In this document: positions 26,975-34,459 of the stretch, piece by piece | Position numbering within the stretch: the first letter of the stretch is position 1 | Layout of the letters: every line of letters starts with the position of its first letter | Source of the DNA: Flavobacterium sp. SCGC AAA160-P02 | Lineage (GTDB): Bacteria; Bacteroidota; Bacteroidia; Flavobacteriales; Flavobacteriaceae | DNA length: 34,459 bases | Direction of reading: 5' to 3' | Assembly (NCBI GenBank): GCA_949541125.1 | Contig: CATISV010000073.1 | Location: forward strand, 1 to 34,459 | The notes under the pieces: generated by a model | The model's input: the letters and a program-made list of their open reading frames with translations, nothing else | What the model was told of the DNA's origin: nothing | Databases searched by the model: none | Made by a program: the position numbers and the translations under genes

Positions 26975-29440
26975 ATGAAGACGATTGTATATTTTGTACT
27001 TTTTTTAATTACAGTTTCTTCTTTTGCTCAAAAAGTAAAAGTAGTTGATAAAGAAACAGGAAAACCCATATTAAATGTTACGGTTTTCACTGAACAAGAA
27101 TCATTCAGTTCTTCAACCGATAAAAATGGATTTGTTGATCTTTCTCTTGTGAAAGACCAAAGTATTATAATTTTCTCTCATATTTCTTATGCTTTAAAAA
27201 TGAAAAAGAAAAGCAGTTTACAAAATGAAAATTATACTGTTTATTTGACAAGACAATCCGAGCAATTAGATGAAGTCATTTTATCTGTTTTTAAAGGGAA
27301 AGCAAAAACTAATAGAATTGCAGAAAGAGTGGCTGTAATATCAGAAAAAGAAATTGAGCAATTATCTCCCCAAACATCTGCAGATATACTCGCTACTATC
27401 CCAGGAATTAAAGTTCAAAAATCTCAAATGGGAGGTGGAAGTCCAGTGATAAGAGGAATGGAATCAAATAGGGTTTTACTTGTTGTAGATGGTGTTAGAA
27501 TGAACAATGCAATCTATAGAAAAGGTCATCTACAAAATACCATTACAGTGTCTCCTAATCAGCTAGACAGAACAGAAATTGTTTTCGGACCCTCATCGGT
27601 AATCTATGGATCAGATGCTCTAGGAGGCGTTATCCATTTTTTTACAAAGACACCCAAATTATCCACAAAAACAAAAATCAATACAAGTTTTTTTAATCGG
27701 TTTTCATCAATAAATAACGAAATCACCAGTAATGCATCGGTAGAAATAAGCACAAAAAAATGGGGGTCATTTACAAGTGTTTCCTATAGTGATTTTGGAG
27801 ATTTAAAAATGGGAAAAAATAGATCTCACGGTTTCAATAATTGGGGAAAAGTTTTTGACTATTCTGAAAATACTAATTCTTTTTTCTCAGAAACAGCAAC
27901 TGCAAATTCCGACCCCAACTTACAGCGAAATACAGGGTATAATCAAACGGATTTGCTGCAAAAATTTTTCATCCCTTTATCAAAAAAAACAGATTTAAAA
28001 CTCAATTTCCAGTACTCTACCTCTTCACAGATTCCAAGGTTTGACAGATTAGATGAAAAAGATGAAGGAACTTTAAAATTTGCTGAGTGGTATTACGGTC
28101 CTCAACAACGTTTGTTAATTTCTCCTCAATTTGTTATTAATCCCAGGAAAACGTGGATTGATAAAGGTACAATAACGTTAGCATATCAAAATATTAAAGA
28201 ATCAAGAATACAAAGGAGGTTCCTAAGTTTAGACCGATCATATAGAAATGAAAATGTTGCTATATTTAGTCTTAATGGTGACTTTTCGATTCCTATACAA
28301 CAAAAACAAAACAGACTTCTAACCTATGGCTTTGAATTTTCACATAACGATGTAAGTTCAAATGCATTTGGGAGAACTTTAGATGTTTCTGGTAATGAAA
28401 TTATTGGATTTTCTGATAATTTTCCAGTTCAATCTCGGTATCCTGACGGTGGGAGTAGGTATGATAGTTACGCGGCTTATATGGGCTACAGACAAGATTT
28501 AAATTCCAAATCTACATTAAATACCGGGATTCGTTTTACACAAACAAATTTAGAGGCAACCTGGATAGATTTGTCTTTTATTGACTTACCTGAAACAAAT
28601 ATAAAACTGAATAATTCTGCCTTTACAGCAACCATTGGATATGTATACAAACCCACCAAAAATTGGCAATTAAATACTGTTTTATCCTCAGGCTTTCGAT
28701 CTCCTAATATAGATGACATAGGTCGAGTAAGAGAAAAATCAGGAAATATAACTGTCCCGAATATTCATCTAAAACCAGAGTTTGCCTACAGCACAGAAAT
28801 TGGTATACAAAAATATTTTAATAAGAAAAAATTCAGAATTGGTTTCAACACTTATTATACATTATTAGAACATTATATTATTAGAGATGATTTTTTTATG
28901 AATGGACATCAATTAACGTATGATGATGAAATGACGAACATCGTTGCAAACCAAAATAGGGGCAATGCTTATATTCTCGGTTATACAGCAAGTTATCAGG
29001 GTAAATTATCGGAAAAAATAAGCTCTTCCGGATTTATAACCTATACAAAAGGTAAAACCTATGATACTAAAGAACCTTTGTCATCTATTCCTCCGCTGTT
29101 TGGTCAGTTTGATCTAAATTATATTGATAAAAAATTACAAGTTGGTGCTTCTCTTCGATTTAATAGCAAAAAAGATATTACAACTTTTAATTTAACAGAA
29201 GGAATTGATAATCATGATTTAACTCCTGTTGTTAATGAAAACGCGATTGATGATCTCGATATTTATTTTGGATCGCCCAGTTGGATTACTTTTGGTTTTA
29301 ATAGCAGTTATATATTTAATAAAAATTGGAAATTACAAGTAATCGTTAGTAATTTGCTCGACGAGCATTATAGAGAGTTTGCTTCTGGGATATCTGCTCC
29401 TGGAAGAAACTTTTCTTTCTCTTTAATTACTACTTTTTAG
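26975..29440 (+). CDS. TonB-dependent outer membrane receptor with N-terminal carboxypeptidase-regulatory-like domain
   Basis: Signal peptide, VVDKETGKPILNVTVFT domain, plug GSPVIRGMESNRVLLVVDGVRMNNAIYRKGHLQNTITVSPNQLDRTEIVFGPSSVIYGSDALGGVIHF, C-terminal beta-barrel ending in aromatic FSFSLITTF. Confidence 0.95.
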   Translation: MKTIVYFVLFLITVSSFAQKVKVVDKETGKPILNVTVFTEQESFSSSTDKNGFVDLSLVKDQSIIIFSHISYALKMKKKSSLQNENYTVYLTRQSEQLDEVILSVFKGKAKTNRIAERVAVISEKEIEQLSPQTSADILATIPGIKVQKSQMGGGSPVIRGMESNRVLLVVDGVRMNNAIYRKGHLQNTITVSPNQLDRTEIVFGPSSVIYGSDALGGVIHFFTKTPKLSTKTKINTSFFNRFSSINNEITSNASVEISTKKWGSFTSVSYSDFGDLKMGKNRSHGFNNWGKVFDYSENTNSFFSETATANSDPNLQRNTGYNQTDLLQKFFIPLSKKTDLKLNFQYSTSSQIPRFDRLDEKDEGTLKFAEWYYGPQQRLLISPQFVINPRKTWIDKGTITLAYQNIKESRIQRRFLSLDRSYRNENVAIFSLNGDFSIPIQQKQNRLLTYGFEFSHNDVSSNAFGRTLDVSGNEIIGFSDNFPVQSRYPDGGSRYDSYAAYMGYRQDLNSKSTLNTGIRFTQTNLEATWIDLSFIDLPETNIKLNNSAFTATIGYVYKPTKNWQLNTVLSSGFRSPNIDDIGRVREKSGNITVPNIHLKPEFAYSTEIGIQKYFNKKKFRIGFNTYYTLLEHYIIRDDFFMNGHQLTYDDEMTNIVANQNRGNAYILGYTASYQGKLSEKISSSGFITYTKGKTYDTKEPLSSIPPLFGQFDLNYIDKKLQVGASLRFNSKKDITTFNLTEGIDNHDLTPVVNENAIDDLDIYFGSPSWITFGFNSSYIFNKNWKLQVIVSNLLDEHYREFASGISAPGRNFSFSLITTF

Positions 29441-29786
29441 TTTTTCTGTTTCCTTCTTGATCAAAATTTTCATTGAGTCCCTTTTCTGTTATCATCACAG
29501 CAATAAATAATGTAACGATCATCAATCCCATTGGAACCCAAGAACTCATCATAGTGGGATTTAAAAATGTTAAAACTAAAGACGTTATCAAAATAATTCC
29601 CGAATATTTTAATAATGTTATGCTAAATAAATGATTTGCAAAATCCCAACAATTTTTATTTTGCATGGTTCTATGAGTTTTATAACCATATATTTTATTT
29701 ATATTCTTCGGTGGAACATAATAAAAAGCTAAACTTATTAAAAAAATTAATCCATTGATACTTAATACATATATTAAGGCGTCCAT
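29430..29786 (-). CDS. SdpI family membrane protein
   Basis: Short multi-TM protein with IYGYKTHRTMQNKNCWDFANHLF, the SdpI-type G-Y/F-R/K-T ... W..AN motif. Confidence 0.8.
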   Translation of the reverse strand: MDALIYVLSINGLIFLISLAFYYVPPKNINKIYGYKTHRTMQNKNCWDFANHLFSITLLKYSGIILITSLVLTFLNPTMMSSWVPMGLMIVTLFIAVMITEKGLNENFDQEGNRKTKK

Positions 29787-29787
29787 C

Positions 29788-30657
29788 TTATTTATTTTTT
29801 TTTGGTCTTAACAACCCCTCTTGAGCAATGGTTGCTATCAATTTTCCTTCTCTTGTAAAAATATTTCCTGTAACCAAACCTCTAGCTCCTGAAGTGCTAG
29901 GTGATACAACAGAAAACAACATCCAATCGTCAAAGTCAAAATCTCTAAAAAACCACATAGAGTGGTCTAAACTTGCCATTTGAGTATTCCCTAAACTTGC
30001 TTTACTTGCATTGGGTTTTAATGCCGCATTTAAAATATTGTAATCTGAAACATAGGTTAATAGTTGTTGTTTCAAAGGTAATTCTAAATTATTAACATCT
30101 CCCTTTAATTTAAACCAAACATCCTCTACAGCTGGCAGATCTTTTTGTTCTAAAGGGTTTACAATTGATACAGGTTTAAAATCTATTGGTCTCTCAATAC
30201 TCAAAAAAACTTTCAATTTATTGGGAAGGTAATCTCGATATTGTATTAACATATCACTCCAACTTAAGAGCTCCTCTGGTTGTTTAATTTCAGTCTTTAT
30301 CGTTGTTTGATGCTCATATCCACTTTCTTTTTTGTGAAACGAAGCCGCCAAAATAAATATTGTTTTTCCTTTTTGTAAGGCAGTAACCCTCCTCGTTGAA
30401 AAACTACCACCATTTCTCATTTCTGTAACTCTGTAGGTTATTGGTAGAGATAAATCACCAGGCAAAAGAAAATAGGAATGCAATGAATGAACAAAGCGAT
30501 CTTTTGGAGTTGTTCTATAAGCTGCATACAATGCTTGTGCTAATACTTGTCCTCCAAAAACATTTGGACTTCCCATGTTTTTACTAATCCCAGAATATGT
30601 ATGAGTATCTATTTTTTCTAATGTTATAATTTTTAATAAATCATCTATTGTTTTCAT
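29788..30657 (-). CDS. tesB: Acyl-CoA thioesterase II
   Basis: VFGGQVLAQALYAAYRTTPKDRFVHSLHSYFLLPGD; RRVTALQKGKTIFILAASFHKKESGYEHQ; ASLDHSMWFFRDFDFDDWMLF. Confidence 0.93.
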   Translation of the reverse strand: MKTIDDLLKIITLEKIDTHTYSGISKNMGSPNVFGGQVLAQALYAAYRTTPKDRFVHSLHSYFLLPGDLSLPITYRVTEMRNGGSFSTRRVTALQKGKTIFILAASFHKKESGYEHQTTIKTEIKQPEELLSWSDMLIQYRDYLPNKLKVFLSIERPIDFKPVSIVNPLEQKDLPAVEDVWFKLKGDVNNLELPLKQQLLTYVSDYNILNAALKPNASKASLGNTQMASLDHSMWFFRDFDFDDWMLFSVVSPSTSGARGLVTGNIFTREGKLIATIAQEGLLRPKKNK

Positions 30658-30663
30658 AAACTC

Positions 30664-31830
30664 TTACTCCTCTTTTTTAAATGGAAATTTTTGATGATAC
30701 TCCTTAGGATGGATATTTGACAAAAATAATTTTAAAATTTTATTTGTCATCGTTTTTTTATGTCGAACATATATTGTTAAGTGTTCTGGAGTTGCTCCGA
30801 CTGAACTTTTAATTTCGCTAGCAGTTCTTCCAAAATTCAAACTTGTTAATTTTTCCATAATAGCAATATTTATATAATCATATAACATCCTTTGGTAAAT
30901 TGCCTTTTGTTTATTTAATTCATAATGTATCCCTACAAAATGTGCATCCAGTTTTTTTTTATGAATTAGACCGGACATAAACCCTACCATTTTATTTTCT
31001 ATCCAATACGACTTAAGAATATAAGAATCTCCAAACGTTTCTTTTAAATCCTTATACGTTGCTATCTTAAATTGTCCCAAATTAAAATCGGCTTTTGAGA
31101 CAACATTTTTGTACAATTCAGTCATTTGGCAAACATGTTGATCAAAGTTTTGGGTAGTGATCTCTTTCACAATAAGGTCACTACTTAATTGTAAGGCCTT
31201 CCTCGATTTTACTCTAAATTTTGTTTTTAATGAACTTAAGTAATCCTCAAAATTACGCCACCTATAATCAATTTTTAATTTCATATTTGGCTCAACATTA
31301 AAAGAATAATACCCTAAGTTGAGGAGTTCATTACTAACGGATAAAGATTGAACCACAAAATCTCTTATAATAAATATATCAATAGAATCTGGTTGGTCAC
31401 TATTCTTAGTATAGTGAGAAATGGCCTTGGATATTTTTTTTAAAATAATGGATTTGTTTTGACCATTTTTAATATATATTCCATGTTCACCACTCACAAA
31501 AATATTACCACAATTTAAAATTTTTAAAGGCTTTTCTTCAGGTAAAATTTTTAATTTCCTAGCAATAGAAGTACTATTTTTTAAAAAATTTGTGAATTCG
31601 TTTTCTATCGTATTCAAATAGAAATTAATAATTTGAATACTTGCAAAAGCAATGGCCTTGTTTTGATTATTTTTTATAATGATATAAAAATATAGTATAT
31701 GAGGATTATTTTTTTCAATGGCTGATAGATACTCTGAAGTAAAATATACGTAAGAAGAACAAGCTAATTCATCCCATATATTATTTGGTATGTCACTAAC
31801 CTTAGTAAAAAAAAATGTGTTGTCTAACAA
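30664..31830 (-). CDS. GNAT/FemAB-like acyltransferase family protein
   Basis: 388 aa; KFRVKSRKALQ...VCQMTELYKNVVSKADFNLGQFKIATYKDLKETF..SYWIENKMVGFMSGLIHKKKLDAHFVGIHYELNKQKAIYQRMLYDYINIAIMEKLTSLNFGRTASEIKSSVGATP. Confidence 0.65.
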   Translation of the reverse strand: MLDNTFFFTKVSDIPNNIWDELACSSYVYFTSEYLSAIEKNNPHILYFYIIIKNNQNKAIAFASIQIINFYLNTIENEFTNFLKNSTSIARKLKILPEEKPLKILNCGNIFVSGEHGIYIKNGQNKSIILKKISKAISHYTKNSDQPDSIDIFIIRDFVVQSLSVSNELLNLGYYSFNVEPNMKLKIDYRWRNFEDYLSSLKTKFRVKSRKALQLSSDLIVKEITTQNFDQHVCQMTELYKNVVSKADFNLGQFKIATYKDLKETFGDSYILKSYWIENKMVGFMSGLIHKKKLDAHFVGIHYELNKQKAIYQRMLYDYINIAIMEKLTSLNFGRTASEIKSSVGATPEHLTIYVRHKKTMTNKILKLFLSNIHPKEYHQKFPFKKEE

Positions 31831-31848
31831 ATGACTAATTAAAAGATA

Positions 31849-31877
31849 TTTTTTATCCTTATCATAAAGATAAAAAA
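31849..31877. repeat. AT-rich 9-bp inverted repeat TTTTTTATC-N11-GATAAAAAA upstream of the GNAT gene
   Basis: Perfect arms 31849-31857 / 31869-31877, 19 nt before the ATG at 31830 (- strand). Confidence 0.6.
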
Positions 31878-31906
31878 ATCAGTTCATAAATAATTTCATA
31901 ATATGA

Positions 31907-31998
31907 AATAAAAAAACCTCGAGTTTTACAACTCGAGGAAATTTAATAAATCTACCCCCTAAAATAAGATTTATTTACACCTAAAATTACTTAGGTGA
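31907..31998 (-). ncRNA. Candidate independent small RNA (~90 nt), three hairpins, own promoter and terminator
   Basis: On the - strand: TATATTTG -7 box (32001-32008) with TTG (32031-32033), then hairpin CACCTAA/TTAGGTG (31978-31997), hairpin AATAAATCT/AGATTTATT (31945-31975) with GGGGG in the loop, then terminator hairpin CCTCGAGTT/AACTCGAGG (31917-31938) with T7 tract. No ORF covers the region. Confidence 0.6.
31910..31938 (-). terminator. Rho-independent terminator (- strand)
   Basis: CCTCGAGTT-GTAA-AACTCGAGG (9-bp perfect stem, 4-nt loop) followed on the - strand by TTTTTTT. Confidence 0.88.
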
Positions 31999-32000
31999 GA

Positions 32001-32033
32001 CAAATATACAATATTATTATAAATTAACTACAA
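32001..32033 (-). promoter_or_regulatory. Bacteroidota-type promoter for the candidate sRNA
   Basis: - strand TTG (32031-32033) - 22 nt - TATATTTG (32001-32008), fitting TTG-N(17-23)-TAnnTTTG; predicted start about 31996-31998, exactly at the first hairpin. Confidence 0.6.
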
Positions 32034-32090
32034 CGTTTTCGTAAAAAATTATTTTTATTTTTTTTGAATTTTTTATTTAAGATTAAACCA

Positions 32091-32732
32091 TCATATATAA
32101 CAATAAATACTAAAAAAATGACACAAACTTCCCCAAACCACAAATACATGAAAAATTGCATGATTGTATTGAATTTTTTTAAAGGAATACACAAATGCCC
32201 CTATCGTATAAAAGATTCCTCCTAGGAATAATAATTTCATCCCTTCTATTGAAAAATTATTAGATAATGGCTTTATTACAACTATAATTTGCCAGCCCAT
32301 CAATATATATAATATAGTAGAAAGTTTGTCAAATCTCCCTGTATAAAAAAGTTTCATTACTATCCCAATGATGGCAAAAAACCATGTAAGTCCAAAAATA
32401 ATCCATCCTAATATTCCTCCAAGGGTAATGATAGTAAAAGGAGTATATGTTCCTGCAATCAAGACATATATGGCGGCATGATCAAAAATATTTAGCTTTC
32501 TTCTTAGTTTGGGATCTTTAGCAGCATGATAAAATGTCGATGCAGAATATAAAATCACTAAACTAAGCCCATAAATGATAAAACTTATTGGTTTCCAAAA
32601 ACCTGTATAATCTAAAGATTTCATCAAAAGAAATGGCAATGAAAGGATACTTAACAACAAGCCAAAAGCATGAGTAAAAATATTTAATCTCTCCTCTCTT
32701 TTGGAGTATTGGTAATTTAATTCTACTTTCAT
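32091..32732 (-). CDS. Hemolysin III / YqfA family membrane protein
   Basis: EERLNIFTHAFGLLLSILSLPFLL; LYSASTFYHAAKDPKLRRKLNIFDHAAIYVLIAGTYTPF; HAIFHVFVVWGSLCHFFSI. Confidence 0.95.
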   Translation of the reverse strand: MKVELNYQYSKREERLNIFTHAFGLLLSILSLPFLLMKSLDYTGFWKPISFIIYGLSLVILYSASTFYHAAKDPKLRRKLNIFDHAAIYVLIAGTYTPFTIITLGGILGWIIFGLTWFFAIIGIVMKLFYTGRFDKLSTILYILMGWQIIVVIKPLSNNFSIEGMKLLFLGGIFYTIGAFVYSFKKIQYNHAIFHVFVVWGSLCHFFSIYCYI

Positions 32733-33529
32733 TTATGACTAGTAGTATCTTTCATATATAACGCATCAGAGGATAGTTCATTATATAATACTTGAAATGT
32801 TTTTTCTTTTAAAATTGGTATATCCTTAGGTTTAAGCCCTTTTGTTTCAATAAAATGATGTTGTCGAACTCTAAAAGTCCCTACTCCTCCTTTAAAAAAA
32901 TTCCAAGAAAATAATCTTTTACAATCATAATAAGTTTGTGGTACGATTGGAATTTGATGTTCTATAGCCAAACTGAAAGCTCCATTTTTAAATGGCGATA
33001 AAATAACATCATACTTAGGGACTAATCCCTCAGGAAAAACACCAATACTAGTTCCTGATTGGAGTCTTTTTTTGGCAGTTTCATAAACGTTTTTTCTACT
33101 AACAGGATTACTTCTATCAACCATAATAACAACTCGTTTATAGAAAAACCCAAATATTGGAATCTTGACCAATTCCTTTTTACCAACAAAAACGATTGGG
33201 TTTTTACTCAAAACAATTAAAACAAAAGGATCCATTAAAGAAGCATGATTAGGACAAAACACATAGCTTTTTCCTCTATCGATAACTTGATCAATTTGTT
33301 TGTCAATTCTAAAGCCCATTCCGTAAACTAACAAATGAGACCATCCTCTTATTAGTTTCCAAAAAACAGGATAATATCGCTCTTTAGAAGTTAAAACAAT
33401 TAAAAAAGGAGACATTAATAGAATAGTAACACATATCAAAATGTAAAACCACAGTCTCCAAATTAACAATAGAGGTATTTTTATCAATTTCATAAAACGA
33501 ATGTAGTAATATTCTTTTGTTTGATTCAT
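32729..33529 (-). CDS. 1-acyl-sn-glycerol-3-phosphate acyltransferase (PlsC-like)
   Basis: FCPNHASLMDPFVL (NHxxxxD), VIMVDRSNPVSRKNVYETAKKRLQSGTSIGVFPEGL. ORF opens at 33568 but the Met at 33529 is more likely. Overlaps the hemolysin III start by 4 nt. Confidence 0.9.
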   Translation of the reverse strand: MNQTKEYYYIRFMKLIKIPLLLIWRLWFYILICVTILLMSPFLIVLTSKERYYPVFWKLIRGWSHLLVYGMGFRIDKQIDQVIDRGKSYVFCPNHASLMDPFVLIVLSKNPIVFVGKKELVKIPIFGFFYKRVVIMVDRSNPVSRKNVYETAKKRLQSGTSIGVFPEGLVPKYDVILSPFKNGAFSLAIEHQIPIVPQTYYDCKRLFSWNFFKGGVGTFRVRQHHFIETKGLKPKDIPILKEKTFQVLYNELSSDALYMKDTTSHK

Positions 33530-33553
33530 TTTATAATGAAAACTGTATTTTTG
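33521..33553 (+). promoter_or_regulatory. Putative trpS promoter
   Basis: TTG (33521-33523) - 22 nt - TATTTTTG (33546-33553), 19 nt before the ATG at 33573. Confidence 0.5.
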
Positions 33554-33572
33554 TTTAAATAAAATCACACCA

Positions 33573-34459
33573 ATGTCAAGAATATTAACTGGTGTCCAAA
33601 GTACTGGGACACCACATTTAGGGAATCTTTTAGGAGCAATTCTACCAGCAATAGAGATGTCTAATGATCCAAAAAATGACGCTTTCTTATTTATCGCTGA
33701 TATGCATTCTCTTACTCAAATTAAAGATGGAAATGAGTTACGAGAAAACACCTACAGCACAGCTGCGACATGGTTGGCCTGCGGTCTTGATGTAGATAAG
33801 GCAGTGTTCTACAGACAAAGTGATGTTCCTGAAGTAACCGAACTGACATGGTATCTCAGTTGTTTTTTCCCATATCAAAGGCTAACTCTAGCACATAGTT
33901 TTAAAGATAAATCTGACAGGCTTTTTGATGTGAATGCTGGCTTATTTTCATATCCTATGTTAATGGCTTCAGATATTTTATTATATGATGCAGAAATTGT
34001 TCCAGTTGGGAAAGATCAATTACAGCATCTTGAAATGGCAAGAGATGTTGCCAATCGTTTTAACAATGCTATAGGCGAAACGTTAGTTTCTCCAGTAGCA
34101 AAAATACAAGAACAGACAAAATTAGTTCCTGGAACTGACGGTGAGAAAATGAGTAAATCTAGAAATAACGTCATTGACATCTTTTTACCTGAAAAAAAAT
34201 TACGGAAACAAATAATGTCCATAAAAACAGATAGTAAATCTCTTGAGGATTCTAAAAATACTGATACTGATACTATTTTTGCCCTTTATAAATTATTAGC
34301 CTCTAAAAGTGAAATAGGAGAAATGAAAATAAAATACGAAAGAGGAAACTATGGCTATGGTCATGCAAAGCAAGAATTATACGAACTTATTCTCGATAAA
34401 TTTGCAATTACTAGAGAACGATATTCTCATTTTATGAAAAATAAAAATGAAATTGACCA
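33573..34459 (+). CDS. trpS: Tryptophanyl-tRNA synthetase, 3' end runs off the window
   Basis: Manual translation: MSRILTGVQSTGTPHLGNLLGAILPAIEMS...FIADMHSLTQIKD...PVGKDQLQHLEMARDVANRFN...PGTDGEKMSKSRNN (HIGH-like TPHLGN and KMSKS motifs). Confidence 0.97.
   Translation, partial: MSRILTGVQSTGTPHLGNLLGAILPAIEMSNDPKNDAFLFIADMHSLTQIKDGNELRENTYSTAATWLACGLDVDKAVFYRQSDVPEVTELTWYLSCFFPYQRLTLAHSFKDKSDRLFDVNAGLFSYPMLMASDILLYDAEIVPVGKDQLQHLEMARDVANRFNNAIGETLVSPVAKIQEQTKLVPGTDGEKMSKSRNNVIDIFLPEKKLRKQIMSIKTDSKSLEDSKNTDTDTIFALYKLLASKSEIGEMKIKYERGNYGYGHAKQELYELILDKFAITRERYSHFMKNKNEID

Noticed and set aside
1-34459. CRISPR arrays, transposases, integrases, phage genes, tRNA/rRNA genes
   Set aside because: No direct-repeat/spacer periodicity, no recognisable transposase/integrase ORF, and no tRNA or rRNA sequence was noticed by eye; a tRNAscan/Infernal run would be needed to exclude short RNA genes.

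Overview
AT-rich window, most likely from a Bacteroidota/Flavobacteriia chromosome (inferred from TAnnTTTG-type promoters, PorZ/T9SS content and neighbourhood genes). It starts inside purD (- strand, 3' end cut off) and ends inside trpS (+ strand, 3' end cut off). About 1-14.9 kb is a Wzx/Wzy-type surface-polysaccharide locus: a polyprenyl-phosphate sugar transferase, two GT2 and three GT4 glycosyltransferases, two O-antigen polymerase/ligase-like membrane proteins, a flippase, rfbC/rfbA/rfbB and a Wzz-like protein. One GT4 gene is inverted relative to the rest. The remainder holds a DUF6909/nucleoside-phosphorylase-like protein, an S41 peptidase, rnpA, a DDAH-like hydrolase coupled to an APC permease, a Rieske oxygenase, a glutaryl-CoA-dehydrogenase-like ACAD, a CYTH protein, a tight porZ-recO-TonB receptor operon, SdpI, acyl-CoA thioesterase, GNAT/FemAB-like, hemolysin III and PlsC genes. 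The most interesting non-coding signals are: (1) a candidate independent ~90-nt small RNA on the - strand at about 31907-31998, with a Bacteroidota promoter, three consecutive perfect hairpins, a G5 loop and an intrinsic terminator; (2) a perfect 24-bp inverted repeat straddling the rfbB stop codon, where the conserved C-terminal coding segment is copied inverted into the rfbB-rfbA gap. No CRISPR array, transposase, rRNA or tRNA was recognised. All calls come from reading the sequence; no database search was run.
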